A DNA stretch of 64,000 nucleotides from Chamaea fasciata (Eukaryota; Chordata; Aves; Passeriformes; Sylviidae): positions 87,717,637-87,781,636 of the forward strand of contig JARCOQ010000001.1 in the NCBI GenBank assembly GCA_029207755.1, given 5' to 3'. Made by a program: the position numbers and the translations under genes. The notes below the pieces were generated by a model that was given only the letters and a program-made list of their open reading frames with translations, was not told the origin of the DNA and ran no database searches. The number at the start of each line of letters is the position of its first letter. The first letter of the stretch is position 1. Below are positions 48,588 to 59,542 of the stretch, piece after piece.

Positions 48588-48947
48588 CCTGGAAAAGGGA
48601 ATATTCCAGGGAGACCTTAGAGCAGCCTTCCAGTTTCTAGAGGGGGTCTATAAGAAAGGTGGTGAGGGACTTTAAACAAAACCATGTAGAACTAGAACAG
48701 GGGGGAATGGCTTTAAATTGACAGAAGGCAGATTTGGATCACATATTAGGAAGAAATTCTTAACTGTGAGAGTGGTGAGGCACTGGAACAGGTTGCCCAG
48801 AGAAGCTGTGGATGCCCCATCCCTGGCAGTGTTCAAAGCAAGGTTGGATAGGGCCTTGAGCAATGTGGTCCAGTGGAAGGTGACCCTGCCCATAGCAGAG
48901 ATGTTGGAACTCGATGATATTCAATGACCCAAACCATATGATTATGG
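48588..48947 (+). mobile_element. CR1 LINE 3' end, second of a tandem pair
   Basis: A plus-strand CR1 fragment beginning around TCCAGGGAGACCTTAGAGCA and running through GGGGAATGGCTTTAAATTGA, TTAGGAAGAAATTCTTAACT, GAACAGGTTGCCCAGAGAAG and GATGCCCCATCCCTGGCAGT to a shortened tail (CCCAAACCATATGATTATGG). The usual GATCTTTAAGGTCCCTTCCA before the tail is partly deleted. Both its C-terminal coding text and its tail differ from the copy just upstream, so the two are separate insertions and not a duplication. Confidence 0.93.
48718..48927 (+). pseudogene. CR1 ORF2 extreme C-terminal remnant
   Basis: In one frame it encodes EGRFGSHIRKKFLT, VRVVRHWNRLPREAVDAPSL, AVFKARLDRALSNVVQW, the C-terminal end of CR1 ORF2 (usual form VVRHWNRLPREVVDAPSLE). 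Only about 60 residues survive, with no catalytic domain. Confidence 0.88.
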
Positions 48948-50040
48948 TCTTGTTCAGATTAAGTGCTATGCTAGCACTAAAATCAAGAAAAGAGTAATAA
49001 AAATAGTTTACTTCTTTGGAGCTGGTCACCTCAGACTATAGGTGGAGGGAAATGATCCATCTGGCTTAAAATAAAGAAAAACAAAAGCATGGTGCATCAG
49101 ATAGGTTTCAATGGGCATTTTAAGTCAGAAATCTAGCCAATATTATACAAGGAAAAGCAGCACTTTTTTTTTTTCTCTGCTTTTATTTGTAAGTTGTTAA
49201 ATAAGTAGGACAAAACACGTATATGTCTGCATGTGGTTTCATTAATCAGTGTGATGCACCACAAACCCAAAAAACCAAAATTTTCACTTCCCTTCTATTC
49301 AAGTAAAAGTGCAGTGTACAAGTCGTAGCCAATGTTCCTGACCTCTCAGGTAAAAATTACATTGACTGAAGGCAGCCTGAAATTCCCTACTCACATTGTT
49401 ATCTCTAAGTTCATATGAAGCCCTGTAATTAAAAACAGCTTTTAAATTCCAGTGAAAAGTGAAGGGTCTCAGACTGGTAGAAGTGAAATCACAAACAAGC
49501 CAAAAAACCCCCAAATTTGAAGTTCCTCTCCCTTAACTTAGCTGACTTTTCTGGGGAAGCATACAGAAAGGGAAGGCAAGCCAGGCTGCTATATTCAGAG
49601 GAGTTGTGGACATACCCACCCTACCCACACCAGAACTTGGCCCATATGACTCAGGAAAACACAGTGCACTCAGTTCTCCCATGGCTGTGAGCACAAGCCC
49701 CTCACATCACACACAGTCACACCTAAAGCCTGATTCACACCCGGCATGAGTGAACAGTAAAACGGTGAATTTGTCTTCTGGATCCTTTTTCCTTGTCCTG
49801 CTCCTGTGTCCAAGCAGAGCCTAACCAGCCATGCCAACACATGACTTCTACTACATTCAGGGGATTGCTGCCACAGCTACGTAAGCCTTGGGGCAAGATA
49901 AAACAGCATATTCCCCTTCTGGAGAGTATTTCCAGCTTAGCATTAATGGAAGCTCAGGACAAAAATAAGAGATACGCCTTTGCAGCTACTGGGACTACTG
50001 GATTTTCTCCTCCATGTTCGCTTGGTGGTTTTGAATTAAA

Positions 50041-50190
50041 TCAAATCGGAGGGCTGGGAGCGAGCGCTCTCTCAAAATAGCACAGTTCAGTCTCGTTGCA
50101 GGGAAATCGTGGGTTTCCAATTTCTGCTGTGGACACGGCCTCTGACTCGGGGGTGCCAGGCTGAAGTCTCCCGGCACAATTTCGTCAAAA
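50041..50190. other. Local CpG-enriched patch
   Basis: Nine CpG dinucleotides occur within about 150 bp, including GAGCGAGCGCTCTC and CTCGGGGG, in a window that is otherwise CpG-poor. It is too short to be a CpG island. It could be a small unmethylated regulatory element or chance. Confidence 0.35.
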
Positions 50191-51612
50191 CCTCTTCAAG
50201 TCAAGACAAAAGTAAAGCCATGAATGCTCCTTATTGCAAGCGTCTCTGCTGAATAGCTTGGTATTGTCCTATTCCCTATGACAATGGAGTTAAGGGAATG
50301 AAACATGTTGTTTGGAGACAGTAAAAAGCTGTCAGCAGTAACCACTGTCAATACTCATGCTGGGCTAAGCTTGGTACTCCCGCTTGTCATTTATTTATTT
50401 ACTTATTAAAAAACATGTTTGATATAAAGCAGTTCTGTATGCAAGCAACAATGCCAAACTAATAAACCAGTGATTAATTTTGTTCTTGTCTTAGGTTTGT
50501 TTTCTTCTTAATAGTCTACGTAAATACATTAGAGAAAACATTCATTTGCCTAGACTTTATGTGGTATGAAGCAAACCCAGAAGCATTTTGCAAAGGCAGC
50601 TAGTTGTCACAGAAGAGCCGGGCGGTCAAACAGAAAAGAAAGACATGAAAACAAATGTAGAGAGCTGCATGCAAGCTGTGGAAACAAACAAGACATTTTG
50701 ATTTAAAAAAAAAAAAAATTGCTCAGCATTTTCTAAAACCTTGCCAATCTAAGAAATGGTGTTACAGTCTTCAGATGGCAAGAAATAGCCAGATGAGGAA
50801 AAGCAAAAAAAAAAAAAGGTTATTAATAATTTTAGAGAGAAGAAAAAAAAGGAATGTTTTGATGGAAGTCTCCACTTGTCACTTTGTATATATAGAGGTG
50901 CTTAAGATTTTAGATACATTCTCTGGATGTTTTCCCTTTAACAGCTAGCAAAAATCCTAACTCATACATTGAAATCTGATACTTGTCACGGAGACTGCTC
51001 TTATTTCTGTTCCTGGGCTGTAGCAGAATAGTGGTTGTAACAAGTTTTCTTATACTGCTTTTGGTGCCACCAGCTTCCTCGTCCCAAAAGAGTAAAGGGC
51101 AAAGGGTATGTTCCTTCCCAAGAGCAAGGAGGAAAGCAATTCATGGGGTGCAAGAGGGCTGTTAATGCTGTTTGACCAGTCAGAACGCTCCAGGTCTCAG
51201 AGTGTTCTGCATACTTCTCATGCTAACAGTCTCACAGACAAAGAAGAAAACTCACTTTGCCAAATCGAATCCCCCCTCATAAAAATTCTTCAAACTGCAA
51301 CAAAGCTTGAGAAACAGAGAACATCACATTCCACCTCCCTTTGGGGCAGCAGCAGCAGCAGAGGATCCACTCCTACTGGTTTTTTGCACGCCCTCGGTTA
51401 TTGCCAACTCCAGTGGCAATTTGGGTCATGCAAAAAACACAGAAATAGATAAAACAGTCATGTTCCCCACACTGGATGGTGTGAGATAAATAGTCCCCAA
51501 GGAAAAGCTGAGAGCAATGGCATCACTTCCAAGAGGTGCAACCTCAATGCACTGGGAGGTAATATTTTAAAAATGCCTAGAAAACATTTATATTCTATTA
51601 TACTTGTGTGTA

Positions 51613-51630
51613 TTCTATTGCACAATAGAA
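51613..51630. repeat. Inverted repeat, 2-nt spacer
   Basis: TTCTATTG-CA-CAATAGAA, with exact 8-bp arms. A related word TATTGTGCA follows at about 51635-51643. AT-rich context; no function evident. Confidence 0.65.
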
Positions 51631-51803
51631 AAAATATTGTGCATTTAATTTTTTTGCCACATAGTATTGGAAATCTATTTTAAAAATGCTTTGAAGAACA
51701 CTCCAGAATGTTGCTGGTATTGTTTTCATAATTCCAACTTAGCAGGCTACAGAGAAGAAAATGTTAATGAATAAAGTAAAGAAACTTCTACTAAAAATGC
51801 CCT

Positions 51804-51831
51804 AAAATTACTTGTCCTAGCAAGTAATTTT
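51804..51831. repeat. 11-bp perfect inverted repeat, 6-nt loop
   Basis: AAAATTACTTG (51804-51814), loop TCCTAG, then CAAGTAATTTT (51821-51831), the exact reverse complement. It could form a small hairpin or be a paired binding site; nothing around it indicates a transcript. Confidence 0.8.
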
Positions 51832-53269
51832 TCTGAAAATTATATAAACATTGTCATCCAGTCAACCAAGATTTTTGCATGGCCGCCTAGGACACATTGT
51901 GTAAAAGCCTTCCCATTTAAGAAAATAGATTCATTAAACTAAGGTGTCTTAAAACTTTCAAGATTATAAGAAATATACAGTGGTTAGGGGCAAGCAAACT
52001 TACTCTATTTTACACCATACATGTGAAGTAGTGTACAAGATGCTGGCAAGGAAGAGAGACAAATTCAAAGCCGAGACCTTTGCATTTGGTTGTGGATAAG
52101 GCATGGGGCTATCTTATCCTGGAAAAGGGATTATTTCGTAGCTCAGCACCATCTCCCACCCCAGGAGTCTCTGGTACTGCTTTCACAGCTTTTGGTTTCA
52201 GTGAAGCATAACCAGTGTTGGTAGGAAGTTGTTGCCAAGGTTATCTCTAGTAACTAAATCCAGCCTTTATGTGGTTTTAACAGACAATTTGAGATGGAGA
52301 CAGACAATTTCTTCAGAGACAGCCAAATAGCTGACTTCCAGGGTGATGTAATCCTGGAAGGTCATTGCAAAGCAAACGCGTAAGCGCTCTGTTGTTAAGG
52401 TTTCCGCCTGCTCCCCGAGAACATGGGGTATAGGAGTGAAAGTCTTCAAGCATACAGAGACCAAAGTGCAGCCTGATACCTCCAGGCTGCAGGGGAGAGG
52501 TAAGAATCTTCCCTTCCAAATAATACAGTACTTCCAGCTCTCGCTCACACTGACACAGGAATGACTCTAACGATCACAGTCCTGATTCATCACCCTAAAG
52601 ACCATGCGGCTTGTGTGAGGGAATTCCAGATACAGAAGAAATGGCTCCCAGCACAAACACAACCAGAGGGAGCCCTTGGGGTTGGGCTGAATGGGGACCA
52701 CCAGCAGCCACATTTGTCCTTGCCTCGTTTCCCAGTGTGGGGCAGCAGTCAGAAGGAGGGTGGTGGGAAGTCACCCTGCAAGGATGCTTGTCCAAGTGCT
52801 CTGAGATGCCCTAACTCATCCACAGGTGAGCAGGAAGAGGAATGCACTGTTGGAATATAGACAGAGTTTGATTTTCAAGTCAAAGTCCTGCGAATTAACA
52901 TTATTTGAATTTTCACCAGTTCTCCTGAAACCTTTAAAAATCTATAAAAACTTTTAAATCTTGCCTTGGCTTTCTTCCCCCACTCCCATTTTAACTTATG
53001 ATCTTTACAGTCCACACTGAATTATCAATATTAGTTAAAATCTTCAGTTCTCTCTAGAGGACAATGCCCTCCAGGTTTTATAATAAAATACCACAATGTT
53101 CAATCAGGCTTGTATATCATAGATATATATTGTAAAATAAACATCTGAAGGCAGCCATGATTGAATCTCAACTCTGTAGAGTCAAGAATTATTCACTGCC
53201 TTTTAGAAAGCAGATGATATTTATTCTTCCCTAAAGTTTGTGCCCTGTGAACAACATTTCTTTCACACA

Positions 53270-53640
53270 TCCTTCCCAGGATTACAATTCACTCTTTGAT
53301 AGCCCTCCATGATCCCTTATCTCAGTCTGCATGACATGCAATCATTCAAAATTGCAAACTGAATTTAATTGCCATAGACAAGTGTTAATAGATTCTAATA
53401 ATGCTTTATTAGAATTTATGCAAATTGGACTGCACTGAAAAATCTGAATAAAATCACAGCTTTAGCAGCAATTTCTTCTCCTATGTTGTCTTGAAACACA
53501 GAGCAGGAAGAGGAAGATTTAATTAGTAGCTTCTGATGGAATCTGATGATGAAAATGTTCTTATGAATTGTTATAGGTGACAAATATTATCTTTAAACCT
53601 GTAAGTTTCATGATTCATTAGTTAACACTGAGGGCTTTTC
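53270..53640. other. Candidate conserved non-coding element
   Basis: Repeat-free AT-rich block with a perfect inverted repeat (53392-53415), an exact octamer ATGCAAAT (53418-53425) of the kind bound by POU factors, and further words such as AAATTGCAAACTGAATTTAA, GATTTAATTAGTAGC and CATGATTCATTAGTTAACAC. No open frame. The dense motif content is seen; enhancer function and conservation are inferred. Confidence 0.3.
53392..53415. repeat. 10-bp perfect inverted repeat, 4-nt loop
   Basis: ATTCTAATAA-TGCT-TTATTAGAAT, with exact arms, ending two bases before an octamer motif. It lies inside the 53270-53640 CNE-like block. Confidence 0.8.
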
Positions 53641-54089
53641 CCAGGGGATGATTTAATATTAATACCAGCCAACAGATTTTTTTGCATTAGGATTTTTATC
53701 TCAATAGATGTGTGGATGATGTCTCAGAGCAGTATTATGCTGACTACACTTTGGAGTATTCAGTTGACAAATGCTTTTGTACATAAACAAATCAAATAAG
53801 TAGAGAGGAGAAAAGTAACATATGAGTGGAGATTTTTGAAAAATTAAAACAGAAATAATTCAAAATAATCCATTCTAGAAAGCAAATCTGAGTTAAAACT
53901 ATAATATAAAAGCTATTCAAGACTAATAACCATTTCTTTATTCTTTGATTCCTTTTGTGCTGCTTTTCCTCCAGGACAAAATCTTATGATGTATGGAAGG
54001 TTTCCATCTGCATGAAAACTTCTTGGTGTCAGTGAGAGAGGCACAGAAATCAAAAACCACAAACAGCCTACATGGGTTTGTTTTGTTGG

Positions 54090-54108
54090 TTTTTTTTTGG
54101 GGGGGGGG
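54090..54108 (+). repeat. T9G10 homopolymer junction
   Basis: Nine T followed directly by ten G, in the context GTTGG...TTTAACTC. Likely an error-prone length polymorphism. Confidence 0.8.
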
Positions 54109-56163
54109 TTTAACTCATGAAAGAACATTTACTTTAACTATATGATAGAAAGGAGCACAGTCATGAGATTATTTTTAATTCTGCCATTATTAATTAATAC
54201 TGGAGGGAAAATATCTCAAAATAGTTTGATTTTTCTGCCTACCCATATGCATAGACACTGTAATTTGCACACCATAGTTAGGGAATCCTTCCAGGGCAGA
54301 GTTCCTTTGGAAGGATAGCTATTTTATGTTACTGACAAAGCTATCATATTTCTTCCCGATTCCATAAAGAAACAAAGGAAAATCATAATGTCATAACTAG
54401 CCAAGGTGATATAATATTACTTCAGGTCTTAGAAACAGCCAACCCAAATATTTTCTGTTGACAAGCTCCACTGAACAGCACAGGAGCCAGGCATTACATC
54501 ACATATGCCAGATAACATTTCCTATCTTGGATTAAGAAAATCTGCCAGAAGAGTATTAATAGTTGCTCCATTTAGAGATAAGGAGATCAAATTACCAAAA
54601 TCTTACAGTGGTTTACTCAGAAGCAGTAAGAGCCTGGCTATGTTTAAGTTGGTGGCAAAACTTCAACAGAAGTAGGATTCCACTCACATATTTACTAAGC
54701 CAGCTCAAATCCTTCCTCTTCCAGTCCTTATTGCCCACCATAAAGCCATTACTAGGCATAAAACCAGCCTTTCCCTACAAACACAGTGCAAATCAATAGA
54801 ACTTAAAAATTCAAACACAAGATAAAGATCATTTGTAGCAGATATACAGTGCTGTGACATGCGGCAGATGTAATTCAGAATTGTAAGAGCATTTAAAATA
54901 AAAACAAACACAAACCAATCCTACTACAAAACAAAGCTGAAAAGCAAACCTGGAGTTTGAGTTTTTAAAATTAAAACAGATTGAGGCCATTTTTGGTAGA
55001 ACACTGATGTCAATCGTTTTAAAGGAGATATGACAGAGCACAAAGGAGCATGAGTCTTACCACTGAAACTATGCAGATACCCAGCATTTCTCTCTACTTT
55101 GGGGAGCCTCCACCCACATACCTCACTGAAGATTTACAGGCTCTTTCTGGGCCACCTGAGGTAGTCCTGCCACTGCAGTCAGGCCAGCTGCAGGGTGTGA
55201 GTGAGGCCCTCGCTCTGCTCATCACTTCCATTATTAGTGCAAACCAGCAGCCTGTCACTGCAGTGCCACAGAGCCAGGGACAGTGTGGGTCTGGGACAGG
55301 GACAGCCTGGTAAAGTTGTACCAATGGCAACTGAACTGTGGTTCAGTGGCTTTGAGGGTCCTTTAATTGCATGTAAGCTGACAACATGTAAAGCTAAAAA
55401 TAAAAAATATAGGTTTCTCAAATGGAAATGATGAGTAACCCTTAACAATAATTAATACCAGACATTCTCAAAGACCCTTTTTCACCTACAAATGAAACTA
55501 ATTACTAGGACTTCTAGCTTATAGTTTGCTGTGTTGCAGAACAGCAGCAGCTGGGCTGTCTTTTTTATTTACTCTTGAAGAGCTTTCAGTGAATCTGTTT
55601 CAAATTTTGCTAACCCTACTCAACCTCCACACCCTCCCCTTTCTACTCCCCTCCACCTCCAATACTCATTCATGAGTTACAGCTGAGTAAAGTGATTTAT
55701 AATAGTGCAATGAACTGCAAAACATGCTCTGGCAAAGGAGCAAATTCCTCTGCCTTGCCTCAGATACCATCAGGTGTAACTGCAAATTCTGCCATACCCT
55801 TAGTACTGAGAGAGGAGATAAGCAAGACAGTGACTTTTCCTCCACAAGCTTGTGGAGTGAGATGCAATAGAATTACACCCTCCTCCCCCAGTACTAGCCC
55901 CATCATGCCCAGGCACAGTGCAGGAAAGAAGGAGGGTCAGCTAATCCCTGGGCTTCTTTTAAAACCCCTTGGATACAGAGAAAGGAAGAGGGAGAAAGCC
56001 TGTTATCCGAACTTCATGTTAAATTTTGCAACTAAGAAAAATTTGCTGATTAGTGAGTGGTCCACAGGGGTCTTCAAATCTGAGTCTGCTTACAAATAGG
56101 AGCAGTGAGCTATGGTTTCCTTAAACTACCCAACATAAATGCATCTGGTTTACTGTCTAGAGC

Positions 56164-56178
56164 TTTTTTTTTTTTTTT
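56164..56178. repeat. T15 homopolymer
   Basis: Fifteen consecutive T residues with no adjacent retroposon sequence identified on the minus strand. Confidence 0.8.
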
Positions 56179-56888
56179 GGTCTTTCCCCTCTCTGCAACA
56201 TTATCATGCAGTAACTATCTGGACTGAAATAAAGCCATCCCACATGAGTACAAAAACAGCTATGCAGGGTGTATGATTTTATTGCATACCTGATACTTCA
56301 TTTTATTTTATGTCTTGACTCCCAAATCTAGGTCAAATTCTCAGTTTTCCTCAAATGAAAATAAGCCTTGAATTGAGCTAATTTTGAGGAACATTTTGTA
56401 AAGGGGAACTATGAATACAAAAAAGAAAAAGAACAGCTAATTCCTGTTAAACTCTGTCGCAGCAGTACTGAAATATACAGCTGTTCCCACAGTGGACAGC
56501 ACAGTTTGACTATTTTAGCCACATAAAGTCTGAAAGAAATTATTAGATGGCACAGGAAATTGAGCAGCTTTTCTAACTGGGAATAAATAAGTCAGAGACG
56601 ATGTTGGTATAATCAGTGTTACATTACACAAGAGTGGGCTGCGTTAAGATATATGGGTTCACTGCTGGAAATAGGTTTTATTTCTGTTTGCCTTTTCATA
56701 CAGGGCCACAAGTCTCCTTTTCTGTTAGACCTCTGTGGCTGATGAAAGGCAGTTTTGAAGGTAAGTTTTGAAATGCAGTCTGAAGGCAAGCATCAGCAGC
56801 AATTTGGAAATTCTCCTGAAGAAGGATCCAGAATGTAGATGCCTGAACCACACCTAAAGATGTCAACCCTAGCTTTTATCAACATCTT

Positions 56889-56905
56889 AAAAAAAAAAAA
56901 AAAAA
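56889..56905. repeat. A17 homopolymer
   Basis: Seventeen consecutive A residues; no retroposon body recognised upstream. Confidence 0.8.
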
Positions 56906-59528
56906 TGCAGACTTTGCGTACTATTGGCAATAAGGCAGAAACTGCTTCTATCAGCACATCTAAACACGAATTGTCATGTTCACTTCAAATGAAGCTGAAC
57001 ACATTTAACTGGGTGGTCAATCATTTGAGTATTTTCTTTTATTTATCATTAACTTGTTATACAAAAGGGAATCAAGAAAACCTTGCCTGGGTTCTGAATG
57101 AGACATTTTATTAACACATATCTCAACAGAAGAACACTCTCCAGAAATGTACAGTAAAAACTCAGGATACTCAGGTGACTGGAAAATGGGGAAAATCATC
57201 TAAGTAACACACAAAAGAAATAGGACCCTTTTAATCTTGCAGGGGTTTTTTTAAACTCATTTTGACAATCCCTTCAGGAGGTAACTGCTGTTCACGAAGT
57301 CACTTCTTAGGAACTCCCTTATGGTAACTTCAATCAAAACTAAGAGAACCAATACACCATCAGGACACCACAGGAAAGCTGCCTGAGCTATTATCATGAG
57401 TTTTCACTTCAATTTTTGTAGTACCTGCTGTCATGGCATATTTGCAGTAGAACTCAGCAACAGTCCTTCTAGTACAGCACAGCCCTTCTGATAACTCCAG
57501 CATTACTGCAAGCACCCATTCTTACCAAGCAAACTTTACCCCTTGTGTATTTAAAGTTGTGTTACAGCTTGATCAGCTCAGTAAAACATACCAAGAGGGG
57601 AAAAAAAACCCAAAACAAACAAAAAAATTTGTAAAGCAGATCTTTCAACGTGTTCCTGAAATAACACCTATGTTCTCACTATTAGGACAGCATCTTTGCA
57701 GCATGGTCTTCAGCCAAGGTGGTGTTAATCCCGCAAAAACTCAAGCCCTGACCTAAAAAATGTCACCAAAGGATCTAGGCTCGGCTTGGAGACAAAGCAC
57801 CTGGGGCTCCACACATGCAGAAGAGCCTCTGTCTGCAGGCAGCAGCTTCCAAGTCAGACACCCACATCTACTGAGAGTGGTACTGAGTCCACCTCTGCAT
57901 CACCCAAACACAACCACACTGTTCAGCAGCACCTCTGTAAACCCAGGCAGCACATTTGTGCCATAATCGAAAGGGTGCGTTATGCTCTGGGAAGTAATTC
58001 CATTAAAAACAAGGCAACTGCATTGTTCTGCTTTGGGATTATGACATCACAGCTTTTCCTCTGCCTCCACAGGGCCAACAAAAATAAGATGGGACAAGGA
58101 GGACTGAGAGCCAGCACTGCCAATACAGTTCTTTCTCACTTGCAGCCCCTTGCCCCCATGCAAGCACACTTAAAGATGGGACAACAGCAGCACCACCAGG
58201 AAAATGGGAGGCCTTAGGAAAAGCAAAGCTAGGAAAAATGGTGTGAAATTTGCCTGTCACTTGAAAGTACTGATGCTTTCTCGTAGTAGGAAACAGGAGT
58301 TCAGCTTTTCTGCTTGCTCAGAGAGGTGCAAAGCAGTGCTTCTATTAATGCTAGTGATGTACATCCCGATTTTCTGTGGATTTGGTGAGAGGCAGTCAAA
58401 TCAAAGGTCTTTTTGTTAAAAAACTGAGCACAAGCAGCAAATGAGGCACATTTGGAATAACAAGGAGTATTTATCATTCTTACCTCAAGGCCTAGAAGAT
58501 ACCAGTCACTCATCATGAATGGCCAGCCAGAAAGAAGCTTTTCTAGTTTTTCACCTTCGCATCCCAGAAAAGCGCTGCTGTATTAATTAGGACATGATGA
58601 ACTTTAAGACAAACTCTAAAATGCTCTGAGCAATGTAACAAGTACTGAGGCTCCTGCCCCTTGTCCCCCTTGCAACCTACATCCACAGAGACTAAAACAA
58701 TGGGATCCCGAGAGATAAAGCAAAGTTCCTCAGGTTCATAAATGAGGAAGAAAAGTACGTTTGCTGCCACATTCAAAGTTGCATCCACCAGCTTGAATTG
58801 TTTCCCTACCTGTTTACGAAGTGGTGTTTTACTCTACTCAAGATGAAATGCAGAATTCCTTATGAAAAAGAATCTAAATACCACACCCTGAAATGCAGTT
58901 TGAGAGTTTTATCCTGTCTTTACCTGCTAGCAAAGGAGAAACACTTATTTCCCTTCCAACCACCACATCTACCTCGTTGTCAAACAACAGCCCTCAATTG
59001 ACAACCTCAGGACCAAATATGTTTCCTGTACCAACACTTTGATCTCCAATTGCAACTAACCTAGGAGGGTAATAGTTACATTCGAGGTCACTAGGAGGTC
59101 TTGACCTCAGTTATTTCACCCTTCTCCAAAGAAACTTCTACTTTAATCATCAACTTCCGGGTAATCTATTAGTAACTGGCATAAATCATACATCAAAATG
59201 GGCTCAGGTGCTGTCACGAGGGTTAGAAAATGATCCATTAAGCTCTTCCTCCTCTCCCAGAGGAAACACTGCATTCTGACTTTTCAAAAATAAAAGAATA
59301 ATCAAGGATGTGCCTTATATTTTAATTCATGAGCACAATTATTCTTCTTGCAAATAAGCAGGAGAAAGGAAAATGGGGAAGAGTAACCAAAGACAGCGCT
59401 GTCCCACAATACTGTTCAGCGTGATAAGCCAACATGTCAAAAAGCACATTTGCGCCCTCTCTCACCCATGCCTTCTCCTCACCACCATCCAAAGATACAC
59501 AAAACTGAAGACTGAAATAATTCCGGGG

Positions 59529-59542
59529 AAAAAAAAAAAAAA
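59529..59542. repeat. A14 homopolymer
   Basis: Fourteen consecutive A residues after TTCCGGGG. Confidence 0.75.

Larger units (their letters stand above)
48948..53269. other. Gene-free unique sequence
   Basis: About 4.3 kb. It contains poly-A tracts (50705-50718), a CpG-enriched patch and two hairpin-forming repeats, listed separately. Open frames do not exceed 114 codons and show no domain. Confidence 0.5.

Noticed and set aside
57786..58217. 143-codon open frame rich in His, Gln and Ser
   Set aside because: It overlaps other open frames on both strands and has no recognisable motif. The His/Gln content follows local CA-rich sequence.
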